A stretch of DNA of 64,000 nucleotides, from NCBI RefSeq assembly GCF_004770475.1, contig NZ_RQHK01000017.1, positions 558,001 through 622,000 on the forward strand. The letters run 5' to 3'. A program made the translations under genes and the position numbers. A model generated the notes under the pieces. The model was not told the DNA's origin. It saw only the letters and a program-made list of their open reading frames with translations, and did not search any database. Origin of the DNA: Leptospira mtsangambouensis (GTDB lineage Bacteria > Spirochaetota > Leptospiria > Leptospirales > Leptospiraceae). Positions within the stretch are counted from its first letter, which is position 1. Each line of letters opens with the position of its first letter. Positions 17,846 to 27,724 of this stretch are shown piece by piece.

Positions 17846-19399
17846 ATGAAACCGGGAATATATAGAGATTACAAAAGTTATGCGAATAAGGAAACCATTG
17901 TTGTTGATGTAGTGGTGATTGGTTCTGGTTGTGGTGGTTCGACAATGGCCTATGAACTTTCCAAAAAAGGGATCAAAGTCGCTCTCCTGGAACAAGGAGG
18001 AAACTACCACACAGGAACCTTTGATAACAATGAACTCAATATGGCTGGCAAGGTTTCTGCGGAGAGAAATTTTCATACGACGGCAGATGGTGGGATCAAC
18101 CTCGTGTATGGAAATAATTTGGGTGGGGCCTCAGTTCACTACTGGGCCGATAGTTACCGAACCCCAGATGACAGGCTGTTATTATGGAATCGTAAATATG
18201 GAATCGAAAACCATCTTCCGGAAGACCTACATTCTTATTGGCAGGAATTGGAAACAGACCTTCATGTAACCCCAGCGGGTGAAGAATCCTTTAACCCAAT
18301 GAACAGATTGTTTCGTAGCGCCTCACAGCGATTAGGTTGGGAAGGACATGCAGTTCCTCAGGCTAGGAAAAACTGCCAAAAATCTGGGCATTGTATGCAA
18401 GGTTGTATGTTTGGGGCCAAACAGTCACAACTTGTGACTCATATTCCAAGAGCCGTGCAACTGGGAACCGATGTGTATACCGACCTGCGTGCCGAAAAGT
18501 TAAACTATGTTGGTCAGAAAGTCACTGGCCTCGAAGCCGTGGTGATAGACAGAAGAACCCTTCGGCCAACGGCGACAAAAATCACTTTTTTATCCAAAGC
18601 TGTTTGTGTTTCCGCAGGTGGTTTTGGCAGTTCTACTTTTTTACTTCGCAATGGACTCAAAAAAAGATTACCGGCACTTGGTGAGTTTTTGGCAATCAAT
18701 CCTTCTCCCATGGTACATGCGTTATATGAAGAACCCATCGTACAATGGAGAAATATTCCCGCAGCTTATGGTGTTGAGGATTTCCGATTGGCCAGATACC
18801 AAAATGGAAAGTACAAAGAGGGTGGATATATGTTAATGCCAAACCAATTGCAACCCGCCACTCTTGCGGCTCTTATTCCTAGTTTTGGAAAAGATCATTT
18901 TTATTATATGAAACAAATGGAACATTTGGGTGGAACCATTGGTTGGATTGATGATGTGGATGGGGAACTGGGTTCTATCGAAGTGGATCTGTTTGGAAAA
19001 CGAAAAATTCATTATCCTTTTGGAAAGATCACCAAACAAATCTTTAGTGATCTCACTTTCAAACAAATGAAGTTAAACTTTGAAGCCGGTGCCAAAGAAG
19101 TTTTTCTTGCGGGTATGAAACTTCGTAAATATTCCAAACTTCCTAAAAAAGAAGAAATTGATGCTCTCGCATGGAGACCTGCGGAATTTCCAATGGCAGC
19201 TCCCCACCCTGCCGGTGGATGCCGGATGGGAAAATCGAGCGAAAATTCCGTTGTGAATTCTCGCCACCAAGTGCATGGGTTCCAAAATCTATTTGTGGCT
19301 GACTCTTCTGTTTTTCCTACAGGAGTCAGTGTGGATCCAAGTTTTACCATTATGGCTTTTAGTAAAAAAGCCTCTGGATTTGTAATGGATGTTATGTGA
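17846..19399 (+). CDS. GMC-family FAD oxidoreductase
   Basis: 517 residues from the ATG at 17846, chosen because GGAAGGAAG lies 6-7 bases upstream; an in-frame ATG at 17828 is less likely. FAD-binding VVIGSGCGGSTMAYELSKKG is near residue 25, followed by a GGAS segment, a Cys cluster (NCQKSGHCMQGC, then GAKQS) and the C-terminal GMC signature with HPAGGCRMG carrying the probable catalytic His. These enzymes oxidise alcohols. The Cys cluster is shared with its paralogue at 28.3 kb. The partner small subunit is encoded directly upstream. Substrate unknown. Confidence 0.85.
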   Translation: MKPGIYRDYKSYANKETIVVDVVVIGSGCGGSTMAYELSKKGIKVALLEQGGNYHTGTFDNNELNMAGKVSAERNFHTTADGGINLVYGNNLGGASVHYWADSYRTPDDRLLLWNRKYGIENHLPEDLHSYWQELETDLHVTPAGEESFNPMNRLFRSASQRLGWEGHAVPQARKNCQKSGHCMQGCMFGAKQSQLVTHIPRAVQLGTDVYTDLRAEKLNYVGQKVTGLEAVVIDRRTLRPTATKITFLSKAVCVSAGGFGSSTFLLRNGLKKRLPALGEFLAINPSPMVHALYEEPIVQWRNIPAAYGVEDFRLARYQNGKYKEGGYMLMPNQLQPATLAALIPSFGKDHFYYMKQMEHLGGTIGWIDDVDGELGSIEVDLFGKRKIHYPFGKITKQIFSDLTFKQMKLNFEAGAKEVFLAGMKLRKYSKLPKKEEIDALAWRPAEFPMAAPHPAGGCRMGKSSENSVVNSRHQVHGFQNLFVADSSVFPTGVSVDPSFTIMAFSKKASGFVMDVM

Positions 19400-20588
19400 G
19401 GTTTTTGTTTCTAAAAACGGCTACGGTTTCTACGTGGTCGGTTCTTGGGAACATATCCACTGGTTGCACAGAATTTAAGAAGTATTGCCTTGCCAAAAGA
19501 TTTGTATCTTCTCTGAGACTCATTGGATCACAAGACACATATACAATTTTTTTGAAACCCATACCCAAAATGGTTTCTGCCACTTCGACACCGAGTCCTG
19601 TGCGCGGAGGGTCGAGGACTAAGGTATCATAGTTTTTTCCGAAAAGAGTTGGTAACACTTCGGCCACCCTTCCTTTGCGGAAACGTACATTATGGATTTT
19701 GTTGAATTTGACTGATTCTAATGCGGTTTTGTGTGAGTTGGGATTTTCTTCAATTCCCATCACCTCTTTGCAATTTCCTGAAATCCAAAACGAAATGGTT
19801 CCGATTCCCGAATAAGCATCAATGACTCGGGAGTTTGGTTCGATTTCATCTAGAACCAAATTGTACAAACTTGGTGTTTGGATGGGGTTGACTTGCAAAA
19901 AAGTAGAAAGGCCCACGCGGAATTTATGTTTTCCAAAATGTTCGTGGATATAGGGCCTACCCCATAACAGATGTTCTTCGCGGCCAAGTGCCATTGTTGT
20001 GTGTTTTGTATTGATGTTTTGGATGATCCCTACAATTTTTCCAAACTTTCCTGTTTTTCCAATTCGGTTTTGGATGGCAGTGTGGAGTCTTTTGGAGGCA
20101 TCTTTGGCATGAGGGAGATCTTCTTTGGCAGTGACAATCCCAAGAATGATTTCTCCTGTGGAAAAAGATTTTCTTGCAACGAGGTATTTCATCATCCCTC
20201 GTTTGGATTTTTCATTGTAAGGGAGAAGTCCTTCTCGCCTAGCCCATTGTTTGACGGCCAGTGCAATTTCGGTTAGGCCTGGGTCTTGGATTTGGCATTC
20301 GGTTTGGTCGAGAACAAAAGTAGATTCTTTATTAAATAAACCTAATGTGAGTAAGGTTTTGTTGGCTATGTTTCTACGTCCAAAAGGAAGTTGGATTTTG
20401 TGACGGTAATATTCTGGTGAGGGACTGGGAACAATCGTACGAAATTCCAAATGGCGATAGGTTTTAAAAAGCTCTTTGATGTTTTGTTCTTTTTTTCGAA
20501 GTTCTTTGGTGTAATCAATGTCTAGATAATTACAACCACCACAGGTTCCGAAATGAGTGCAGATTTTTGTTCCAGGACTTGTTGTCAT
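19392..20588 (-). CDS. TrmA/RlmD-family RNA m5U methyltransferase
   Basis: 398 residues. N-terminal iron-sulfur cysteines (CTHFGTCGGC, plus TECQ about 95 residues on), then a SAM-binding domain with VIDAYSGIGTISFW, the DPPRTGLG motif, and the catalytic Cys in VYVSCDPMSL. The family methylates uridine C5 in 23S rRNA or tRNA; which site cannot be read from sequence. No TRAM domain is apparent at the N-terminus. Starts 2 bases after the pyrD stop (same operon); 8-base convergent overlap with the GMC gene. Confidence 0.88.
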   Translation of the reverse strand: MTTSPGTKICTHFGTCGGCNYLDIDYTKELRKKEQNIKELFKTYRHLEFRTIVPSPSPEYYRHKIQLPFGRRNIANKTLLTLGLFNKESTFVLDQTECQIQDPGLTEIALAVKQWARREGLLPYNEKSKRGMMKYLVARKSFSTGEIILGIVTAKEDLPHAKDASKRLHTAIQNRIGKTGKFGKIVGIIQNINTKHTTMALGREEHLLWGRPYIHEHFGKHKFRVGLSTFLQVNPIQTPSLYNLVLDEIEPNSRVIDAYSGIGTISFWISGNCKEVMGIEENPNSHKTALESVKFNKIHNVRFRKGRVAEVLPTLFGKNYDTLVLDPPRTGLGVEVAETILGMGFKKIVYVSCDPMSLREDTNLLARQYFLNSVQPVDMFPRTDHVETVAVFRNKNLT

Positions 20589-20590
20589 AA

Positions 20591-21658
20591 TTAGTTTCCT
20601 GATCCCACAAGTTCGGAGATGTTATTTAGTTTTTTTTCTTTTACCACTTTGTCGAGATAGGAACAAATTTGGTAAGGAAGAAACGGTCCTTCATAAATAT
20701 AACCAGTGTAAATTTGGACTAGGTTGGCACCGGCTTCCATCATCTGTTTTGCTTTTTCTCCTGAGTCAATTCCTCCGACACCAATGATCGGAATTTTTCC
20801 CTTTAGAGTTTTGTAAGCAAGGGAAACAAAATGAAGTGACCTTTCGAAAAGTGGTCCACCAGAGAGTCCACCTTCTTCTGGATTTTTTTCCCCAAGGATT
20901 TCTTTGTTAAGTGTGGTATTGGTCAAAATGACTCCACTGATTTTATAATCCAAACAAACCTTTAGATTTTCGATTAACTCTTCTTCTGATAGATCAGGAG
21001 CAAATTTTAAATACAAGGGAATTGGAAACTTGTGATCAAAAGCAGATAGGATACCTTCGATGAGATCGATAAGAGTTTTTTTCGTTTGGAGTGTTCTTAA
21101 GCCTGGAGTGTTGGGAGAGCTGATATTGATCACAGCATAATCCCCATAGGGAACCAATTTCTTTAATGTATAAACATAATCACCAACAGCATTTTCTAAT
21201 TCAGTGACTTTTGATTTTCCCGCATTGATTCCACGTACACCCAACTTTTGTTGGTTCTTTATATTCGATTCGGCAATGTCGGCCCCAGGATTATTGAATC
21301 CCATTCGGTTGATGAGGGCTTTGTGTTTGGGATAACGGAAGAGTCTTGGTTTGTCGTTGCCTGGTTGTCCTTTTGCAGTAATGGTTCCTACTTCGATAAA
21401 TCCAAAACCCATATGAATCATTGTGGGAAAAAGTTCAGCTGTTTTGTCGAATCCTGCGGCAAGTCCTAATGGATTGGGGAAATGGATTCCCTGAATGGTT
21501 TGTTCCAGTCGTTTCGATTTGTATTCAAAGATTGAAGAAAGAGTCTTATGGAAAAAAGGGATCTTTTGTGAAAGCGAAAGGAAGGTTGCAGCCAAATGGT
21601 GTGCAGATTCTGGATCTAAATGAAACAAGATAGGTTTGATCAGGTGGTTGTAGAACAA
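20591..21658 (-). CDS. pyrD: dihydroorotate dehydrogenase (quinone), class 2
   Basis: 355 residues. Membrane-associated flavoenzyme of pyrimidine synthesis that feeds electrons to the quinone pool. The N-terminal amphipathic extension (about 40 residues), FPNPLGLAAGFDK, the catalytic-Ser segment INISSPNTPGLR and the C-terminal GGI-x-S-G-x-x-A plus QIYTGYIYEGP mark class 2. The methyltransferase gene follows after 2 bases. Confidence 0.95.
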   Translation of the reverse strand: MFYNHLIKPILFHLDPESAHHLAATFLSLSQKIPFFHKTLSSIFEYKSKRLEQTIQGIHFPNPLGLAAGFDKTAELFPTMIHMGFGFIEVGTITAKGQPGNDKPRLFRYPKHKALINRMGFNNPGADIAESNIKNQQKLGVRGINAGKSKVTELENAVGDYVYTLKKLVPYGDYAVINISSPNTPGLRTLQTKKTLIDLIEGILSAFDHKFPIPLYLKFAPDLSEEELIENLKVCLDYKISGVILTNTTLNKEILGEKNPEEGGLSGGPLFERSLHFVSLAYKTLKGKIPIIGVGGIDSGEKAKQMMEAGANLVQIYTGYIYEGPFLPYQICSYLDKVVKEKKLNNISELVGSGN

Positions 21659-21758
21659 GAGGAGAATCCTTACGTTGATTCTTTTTTCGCACTCTTTTCT
21701 TACAATTTCTTTCCGAAAATAGCGTTCTTTCAGAGACTCATTATCAGGACCTTACTGA

Positions 21759-23375
21759 ATGGCACCTAATTCTTCATTTTCCCGAATCTGGCAGAACCCT
21801 TCCGACTTTCCGCCGGAAGCCGTACTCCGGGAACTGGAAAACCTACTTAGGTCCAATCCAGATTTTTGGCTCAAAATCAACCGAGATGGAATCATCGTTG
21901 ATTATAAAACATCCAGGTTTGTCAATATTGGAGATAAACCAGAAACACTACTTGGCAAACACATCGATGTGGGCCTACCTCCTTATTTACGTGAAATTAC
22001 TGCAGAAGCATTGGCTTATTTATCTGAGAAAAAAAGCCAAGTCTTTTGGAAAGAATACTCTTATGGTGAAGAACCAAACATCCGACATGTGGAAGTTCGA
22101 TTTGTAGTTCTCTATGAAGGATATATCATGTCCAACCATAGGGACATTACGGAAAGAAAACGTTTGGAGAATGCGTTTTTAGAAAGTGAATCCAGATTCC
22201 TTTCTATGGCACAAAATGCCGCCGATTCCATTATCATCATTAATGATGATGGTATTATCCAATTTTTTAACAAAACAGCAGAAAATACCTTTGGATATAC
22301 TCATGATGAAGTCATTGGTAAAAATGTTACAATAATCATACCTGGTGAATACAAAGAAAAACATGATGAGTACTTACGAAGGTATAAAGCTACAGGTACT
22401 CAACATATCATCGGAGTGGGTCGGGAACTTATCGCACTACGAAAGTCAGGTGAAATTTTTCCTTGTGAACTATCTGTGGGTGAATTTAAAACAAAATCAG
22501 GGAAAATGTTTACAGGGATATTACGAGACATTAGTCAAAGGAAAATCCAAGAAGAAGAATTATACCAATATAGAAATCATTTGGAAGAGTTGGTAGAAAG
22601 CCAAACGATGGACTTAAAAATGTCCAAAAATATTGCGGAAGAAGCTTCCTATATGAAATCTCTTTTTCTAGCTAATATTTCTCATGAACTAAAAACACCA
22701 ATCCATGCCATTTTAAGTTATGCTGAACTAGGAGAAGAAAAATCAGCCACTGTCACTCCAGAAAAAATTAAGGAGTATTTTCAGATTATTGATTCTTCCG
22801 GTAAACGATTGTTAGGTTTACTGGAAAATTTGTTAGATATTGCCAAATTAGAATCTGGCAAAATGCGTTATTTATTTGAGAAAAATTGTCTGAAAGAAAC
22901 TGCAAAGTTTGTGATCAACGAAATGCGAGTCATTTTGGAAAAAAGAGGGATTACAGTTGTCTTATTAGATAAGGAAGAACGATGGGAAGCCGAGTTCGAC
23001 TACGAAAGAATTCAACAGGTGATACGAAATATCCTCTCAAATGCATTAAAATTCATCCCAAATGACACTAATATTGAAATTAGTATGTTCAGAAGAGAAT
23101 TTATTCCGAGAAAAACTCAGTCATATGTCAACGGTATCGGAATACAGATTCGCGATTTTGGACCGGGGATTCCTCCGGAAGATTTGGATAAAATTTTTGA
23201 AAAATTCATCCAGTCCAAACAGGTGAAAGCGGGGACAAAGGGCACGGGGCTTGGATTATCCATCTCCCGAGAGATTGTCAATGACCATCACGGATTGTTG
23301 TATGCCGAGAACCATGAAACAAAGGGAGCAATTTTTACTATGTTAATTCCTTGTTCTCGTGAGGAACTCCGATGA
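21759..23375 (+). CDS. PAS-PAS sensor histidine kinase
   Basis: 538 residues, no membrane segment. PAS 1 (about 28-133, ending SNHRDITERKR), PAS 2 (about 140-262, ending RDISQRK), a coiled linker, HisKA with FLANISHELKTPIHAILS (His309) and HATPase with RNILSNALKFIP, RDFGPGIPPE and GTKGTGLGLSIS. The stop overlaps by 4 bases the start of a receiver-ATPase gene, so both form one signalling unit. Confidence 0.9.
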   Translation: MAPNSSFSRIWQNPSDFPPEAVLRELENLLRSNPDFWLKINRDGIIVDYKTSRFVNIGDKPETLLGKHIDVGLPPYLREITAEALAYLSEKKSQVFWKEYSYGEEPNIRHVEVRFVVLYEGYIMSNHRDITERKRLENAFLESESRFLSMAQNAADSIIIINDDGIIQFFNKTAENTFGYTHDEVIGKNVTIIIPGEYKEKHDEYLRRYKATGTQHIIGVGRELIALRKSGEIFPCELSVGEFKTKSGKMFTGILRDISQRKIQEEELYQYRNHLEELVESQTMDLKMSKNIAEEASYMKSLFLANISHELKTPIHAILSYAELGEEKSATVTPEKIKEYFQIIDSSGKRLLGLLENLLDIAKLESGKMRYLFEKNCLKETAKFVINEMRVILEKRGITVVLLDKEERWEAEFDYERIQQVIRNILSNALKFIPNDTNIEISMFRREFIPRKTQSYVNGIGIQIRDFGPGIPPEDLDKIFEKFIQSKQVKAGTKGTGLGLSISREIVNDHHGLLYAENHETKGAIFTMLIPCSREELR

Positions 23376-24301
23376 TTAACTTACTAGCAGTAGACGATGA
23401 AATGATCAATTTGATGATCATTGATGAGTCACTTTCTGACAAAGGATTTACCGTCGTGAAAGCAAAGGATGGTGAAGAAGCATTTCAAATCCTTAGTTCT
23501 GGTTCTACACTTTTTCATGCAATCATTTTGGATCGACTTATGCCAAAGATGGATGGGATCGAACTTTTAAAAAAAATCAAACGCTCTGAAAAGTACAAAG
23601 ACATCCCCGTTATTTTTCAAACAGCAATGAGTTCAGTCACGGATATGACAGAAGGTTTGGATGCCGGTGCTTTTTATTATTTAACAAAACCCTATTCCAG
23701 AACTTTATTAATTCGTATTGTCCAAACAGCGGTTGAACATTTTATCAAACTACAAAGAGCCAAAGAAGATCTCCATAAAGGAATGGGGGCTCTTCGTCAT
23801 ATGGTAACCGGTGAGTTTCGTATTCGTTCCATTCGCGAGTCTCATGAGTTGGCACCACTCCTCGCAAATGCTTGTCCAGACCCAGAACGCGTGTTAACTG
23901 GAATCATGGAAATTCTGAATAATGCCATTGAACATGGAAACTTAGGTATCTCATACCAAGAAAAGTCAGAACTTCATGACAATGATAAACTTATGGAAGA
24001 AATTTTTAGAAGGTTGGATACGCCTGAGTTTAAAGATAAATTTGTAAAAGTTACCTTTGAAAAAAACGAGGAACGAATTGAAATTCGAGTGAGTGACCAA
24101 GGGAAAGGGTTTGATTGGCAAAGGTACTTGTCAGTGGAAGCAATGACCAAAAACGCTTTCAAAACTCATGGTCGTGGGATTTTTATGGCTCGAAAGTTAT
24201 CTTTTGACGACCTTTCTTATACAGACGAAGGTAGAACAGCCGTCATTCGAATTGATTTATCCAATAAACAAGGGAATTTACTTACCGACTTTCAAGAATA
24301 A
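23372..24301 (+). CDS. receiver fused to RsbW-like HATPase
   Basis: 309 residues. Receiver domain (about 1-125; Asp8/Asp9, phospho-Asp54, Lys106 in TKPYS), a linker, then an anti-sigma-type HATPase (about 165-300; N-box EILNNAIEHGN, G1 SDQGKGFDW, G2 THGRGIFMA). The HATPase has no HisKA, so it is probably a serine kinase/anti-sigma-type output switched by phosphorylation, comparable to receiver-RsbW fusions. ATGA overlap with the upstream kinase indicates a cognate pair. A STAS target is not adjacent; the STAS protein at 636-1028 is one candidate. Confidence 0.82.
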   Translation: MINLLAVDDEMINLMIIDESLSDKGFTVVKAKDGEEAFQILSSGSTLFHAIILDRLMPKMDGIELLKKIKRSEKYKDIPVIFQTAMSSVTDMTEGLDAGAFYYLTKPYSRTLLIRIVQTAVEHFIKLQRAKEDLHKGMGALRHMVTGEFRIRSIRESHELAPLLANACPDPERVLTGIMEILNNAIEHGNLGISYQEKSELHDNDKLMEEIFRRLDTPEFKDKFVKVTFEKNEERIEIRVSDQGKGFDWQRYLSVEAMTKNAFKTHGRGIFMARKLSFDDLSYTDEGRTAVIRIDLSNKQGNLLTDFQE

Positions 24302-24308
24302 CAAAAGT

Positions 24309-24950
24309 TTATAAAAGAAACACTTTTGGACTAGCGAAGTTTGGTATGATTTGGTTTACATGATTTTTTAATTCTGCTTCTGTATGGGAAGTGGCAACTC
24401 CGATGATGGAACATCCAGCTGATTTTCCTGATTGTAAACCTGCGAGTGAATCTTCAAATACCACACATTCTTTAGGTTCGAGTCCCAATTCTTTTGCACA
24501 TAATTGGTATACTTGGGGGTGTGGTTTGCCTTGGTCAACTCTCGTTCCATCCACAATCACATCAAAAAAATGTCGAAGTGAAAGATTATCTAAAGTAAAA
24601 TCTACATTCATAGGAGGAGCAGAAGTTCCTAAAGCAATTTTAACTTTTTTATCTTTCAAAAAATATAAATACTCAATTAGACCTGTATGTGGTTTCATTT
24701 CTTTTTTGTATAAAGTTTGATACCAACTTTCTTTTTCATCACCATACTGTTTGCATTCTTTGTCAGAGATATCTCCAAAAATCATTCTAAAGAGATCGGC
24801 ATTGGTTTTGCCATTGAAGGTATCTCTATAGATTTCAGAGTTTAACGGAAAATTATATTTTTTAGAAAATTCCATCCATGCTTTGAAATGAAAAGAATGA
24901 TTGTCTACAACCACACCATCCATATCAAAAATAAATCCTTTATGATTCAT
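24309..24950 (-). CDS. HAD-superfamily phosphatase/phosphoglucomutase-like
   Basis: 213 residues. HAD motif I FDMDGVVVDN (nucleophile Asp), motif II LGTSAPP, Lys in QGKPHPQVY (motif III) and motif IV VFEDSLAGLQSGKSAG, with the helical cap of the beta-phosphoglucomutase subfamily (about 15-85). Likely a sugar-phosphate phosphatase or mutase; exact substrate unknown. Its start overlaps the end of the pseudouridine synthase gene by 11 bases. Confidence 0.82.
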   Translation of the reverse strand: MNHKGFIFDMDGVVVDNHSFHFKAWMEFSKKYNFPLNSEIYRDTFNGKTNADLFRMIFGDISDKECKQYGDEKESWYQTLYKKEMKPHTGLIEYLYFLKDKKVKIALGTSAPPMNVDFTLDNLSLRHFFDVIVDGTRVDQGKPHPQVYQLCAKELGLEPKECVVFEDSLAGLQSGKSAGCSIIGVATSHTEAELKNHVNQIIPNFASPKVFLL

Positions 24951-25653
24951 TTATCTTCCTTTCATATCCACCAACAAGACCCGAAATATAAGTTGGGATT
25001 TTGGTTTCAAATGTAAGTACTTCTTTTTTGAAGGGATGAGTCAATTGAATTGAAAAAGAATGTAATGCCATTCTTGGATAAGTTCTTGTGTCATTTCCGT
25101 ATTTTGTATCACCCACAATTGGATGTTTTTTATCTGATAAGTGGACACGAATTTGATTTTTGCGGCCTGTTAATAATTCGATTTCTAATAATGAATATAA
25201 ATTTGTTTCTTTGAGGACTTTGAATTTTGTTTTAGAAAGTTTTCCTAATTCTGGATCGTCAGTGGAATAAACTCGATGGGCTTTGGATTCGACAAGATAA
25301 GATTGAATCATTCCAGATTTTTCTTTCCAAACACCATGGCTGACAGCTAGATAAATTTTTTTTGTTTTCTCCCAAGATTCTTGGAGAGTTTGTTTTGCGG
25401 TTTCTGTTTTTGCAAATACCAATATTCCCGAAGTTTCTCTGTCTAACCGGTGAACAATGAAGATTCGATTTTTGGATCGTTCGCTCCCTTTTTTCACATA
25501 GTCCATAAGTGCAGCGTAGGCGGTTTTTGATTTTTCAGATTCGGTCGCAATGGTGAGAAGGCCATGGGGTTTGTCTACGACTAGGATGTCTCTGTCTTCA
25601 TAAAGGATGGTTAAGCCCTTTGGCAAAAATCGGGTATTTGTCTTTTGTTTCAT
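24940..25653 (-). CDS. RluA-family pseudouridine synthase
   Basis: 237 residues. Catalytic signature HRLDRETSGILVFAKT with the nucleophilic Asp, preceded by ILVVDKPHGL and followed by TGRKNQIRVHL. No S4 domain. Isomerises uridine in rRNA or tRNA; the target cannot be deduced. Followed by the overlapping HAD gene. Confidence 0.88.
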   Translation of the reverse strand: MKQKTNTRFLPKGLTILYEDRDILVVDKPHGLLTIATESEKSKTAYAALMDYVKKGSERSKNRIFIVHRLDRETSGILVFAKTETAKQTLQESWEKTKKIYLAVSHGVWKEKSGMIQSYLVESKAHRVYSTDDPELGKLSKTKFKVLKETNLYSLLEIELLTGRKNQIRVHLSDKKHPIVGDTKYGNDTRTYPRMALHSFSIQLTHPFKKEVLTFETKIPTYISGLVGGYERKINES

Positions 25654-25825
25654 TCTTTCCAGAGGTATGATCTTTGCCTCTCCAGTGAGTCTAAGAAGGG
25701 CGCAGATGGGGTCAAGACTTGTCCTGTTCCCAACTGCAAGGCCCAGAACTGAGTTCAGGGAAGAAAATAGTTTAATTTATTGAATATTATTCCGTTAAAA
25801 CGGATACTGGTTCCCAAGGAAACCC

Positions 25826-27019
25826 ATGCAGACTTTAGAATCTATGCAAGTGAATCATTATGTCCCTTTATTCCAACCGATCTTTTCCGTTGAGGAACAG
25901 ACGGTGGTCGCATATGAATCCCTCGGTCGGAAACGAGATGAAAGTGGGAATTTGGTTTCGATTCCTGAATTCAGCGACCCACATGTTTCGGCCCTTCGGA
26001 TGAGTTTGATTGATAGGCAATTGCTTGGACTTGCCCTGACAAAAATTCAGACAACGAATGATTTACTCTTTGTCAATATGTCTCCGGACCAAGTGATTTT
26101 GGAATATGAAGAAAGCCGTTCTAATACCTTACCCATTTCAGATTTGGTCAATAGTTATGGGATTCCGTTAAATCGAATCGTCATTGAGATTACAGAAAAG
26201 TCGGGAAGTTATGGAACTGATGTTTTGGCAGCAGGGGTTGAACTTTTACGAGAACAGGGTTTTGGAATTGCATTGGATGATGTTGGTTCTGAATCTTCCA
26301 ACTTAGAGCGATTAGGTGCTATTAAACCCGATATCATAAAAATTGATTTGAATTTATTAAAAAAATCAATCGAGAAAAGAGAATACCAATCGATCTTAGA
26401 ATATTTAAAACAAATTTCGTTGAGCATTGGATCTCAATTACTCTTTGAAGGAATTGAAACAGAAGAAGAGTTGTATCGAGCAATTAGTTCTGGAGCAAGT
26501 CTTTTGCAGGGATATTTTTTAGGTAGGCCTTCTGATTTAGCTCATGATAAACAAGGTATTTGTGATACAGTTGTACCTCATCTACAATTGTATCATGAAA
26601 AAAAACGTAAGGAAGTTGCGAGTGAGATTGAATTTGAAAAACAAATCAAATCGAAATTAAATACTATCAATTTAAAAACAATAAAATTGGATAATCGAGT
26701 CATCATTGACCCTAATTCTTTTTTTAAAATTGATACTCATGTAAAAAGAGTTTATGTGACAGATTGGTTGGGCACTCAAGTGTCTCCGTATTATGAACGT
26801 ACAAGTGAAATGGGATTTAACGAAAACCTTTTGTTAATTCAGAAAAACTGGTCTTATATGCCTTTTTTTTATAAACATGTGAAACAAGTATTTCGTGATT
26901 CAGAGAATTGGCAAGTGAGTGATCCGTATTGGGACAAGGAACTAAAAAAGAATGTAATTGTTTTCTCACGCGTGAATGAAATGGGTTATTCTTTTTTTGT
27001 GGACTTGGCTTTAGATTGA
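25826..27019 (+). CDS. EAL-domain cyclic-di-GMP phosphodiesterase with YkuI-like C-terminal domain
   Basis: 397 residues, cytoplasmic. The N-terminal EAL domain (about 10-250) has a variant signature YESLGR, then LFVNMSP, EITEKSG, LDDVGSESSN, KPDIIKID, LFEGIETEEE and QGYFLGRP; the metal- and substrate-binding residues therefore appear intact. Residues about 290-397 form a PAS-like sensor domain resembling the YkuI C-terminal domain. RBS AAGGAA lies 6 bases upstream. Its 3' end overlaps by 9 bases the convergent TetR gene. Confidence 0.85.
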   Translation: MQTLESMQVNHYVPLFQPIFSVEEQTVVAYESLGRKRDESGNLVSIPEFSDPHVSALRMSLIDRQLLGLALTKIQTTNDLLFVNMSPDQVILEYEESRSNTLPISDLVNSYGIPLNRIVIEITEKSGSYGTDVLAAGVELLREQGFGIALDDVGSESSNLERLGAIKPDIIKIDLNLLKKSIEKREYQSILEYLKQISLSIGSQLLFEGIETEEELYRAISSGASLLQGYFLGRPSDLAHDKQGICDTVVPHLQLYHEKKRKEVASEIEFEKQIKSKLNTINLKTIKLDNRVIIDPNSFFKIDTHVKRVYVTDWLGTQVSPYYERTSEMGFNENLLLIQKNWSYMPFFYKHVKQVFRDSENWQVSDPYWDKELKKNVIVFSRVNEMGYSFFVDLALD

Positions 27020-27604
27020 TGTTGATTCGTTTGGCAATCGAATCGCATTCCACATTAGTTCTTCCGATTCCTTTAAAAAACCAGGATCCAATTTAATTTT
27101 TCCACTTCTGGAACCTTTGACCAACCCAACAAAGGCACCCCAAACAATTGCAATTAAAGCATCTGGTGGCAATTTTCTAAATATAGAACGATTGTTATGT
27201 GCGAAACGAGTTAGAAATTTTAACAAAGTAGCTCGTTTTTCAATACTCTTCTTATCCAAATACGGAAGATTATACTGCATTTCCAAAAAATCAAATGCCA
27301 GTGGATTTTCTTTTTGGAACTCGGCCATTGATTGCCAAATGAAATGAAACTGTTCTCTGGGACTTTGCTCGATCGGAAAATTCGTTTTGATTTTATCATA
27401 TAGATTCTCTTGCCAACGTTGGAAGAGGCTATTGACTAGTTCTTCTTTACTAGCAAAATATCGATAAATAGTTCCGGCTGCCACATTGGCTCGTTCTGCA
27501 ATGAGTGGCACTGCGGTTCCATCAAATCCTTTTGCTGTGAATAATTCAAGGGCAGCAGTAAGGATCTCTTCACTTTTATTTAATTTTGACGACTTTTCGA
27601 CCAA
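27011..27604 (-). CDS. TetR-family transcriptional regulator (FadR-like candidate)
   Basis: 197 residues. N-terminal HTH (about 8-55: ILTAALELFTAKGFDGT, AERANVAAGTIYRYFASKEEL) and a helical ligand-binding domain. The start appears to be TTG; an in-frame stop lies four codons upstream and no ATG fits the HTH. It is divergent from the catabolic operon and separated from it by a spacer with a perfect palindrome matching the Bacillus FadR operator type. It is therefore the likely repressor of that operon, released by an acyl-CoA-like ligand (inference). Confidence 0.85.
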   Translation of the reverse strand: MVEKSSKLNKSEEILTAALELFTAKGFDGTAVPLIAERANVAAGTIYRYFASKEELVNSLFQRWQENLYDKIKTNFPIEQSPREQFHFIWQSMAEFQKENPLAFDFLEMQYNLPYLDKKSIEKRATLLKFLTRFAHNNRSIFRKLPPDALIAIVWGAFVGLVKGSRSGKIKLDPGFLKESEELMWNAIRLPNESTSI

Positions 27605-27724
27605 TGGTGCTCGCTACCATCCAAACAGATTGGATGTATTGTTCCTTTTTGAATAGAGATCATTCAATCTCTAAATCTCGTGTTTCATTCTTTTTTTAAA
27701 AAAGTACTTGTAAAGTAAAAAAAG

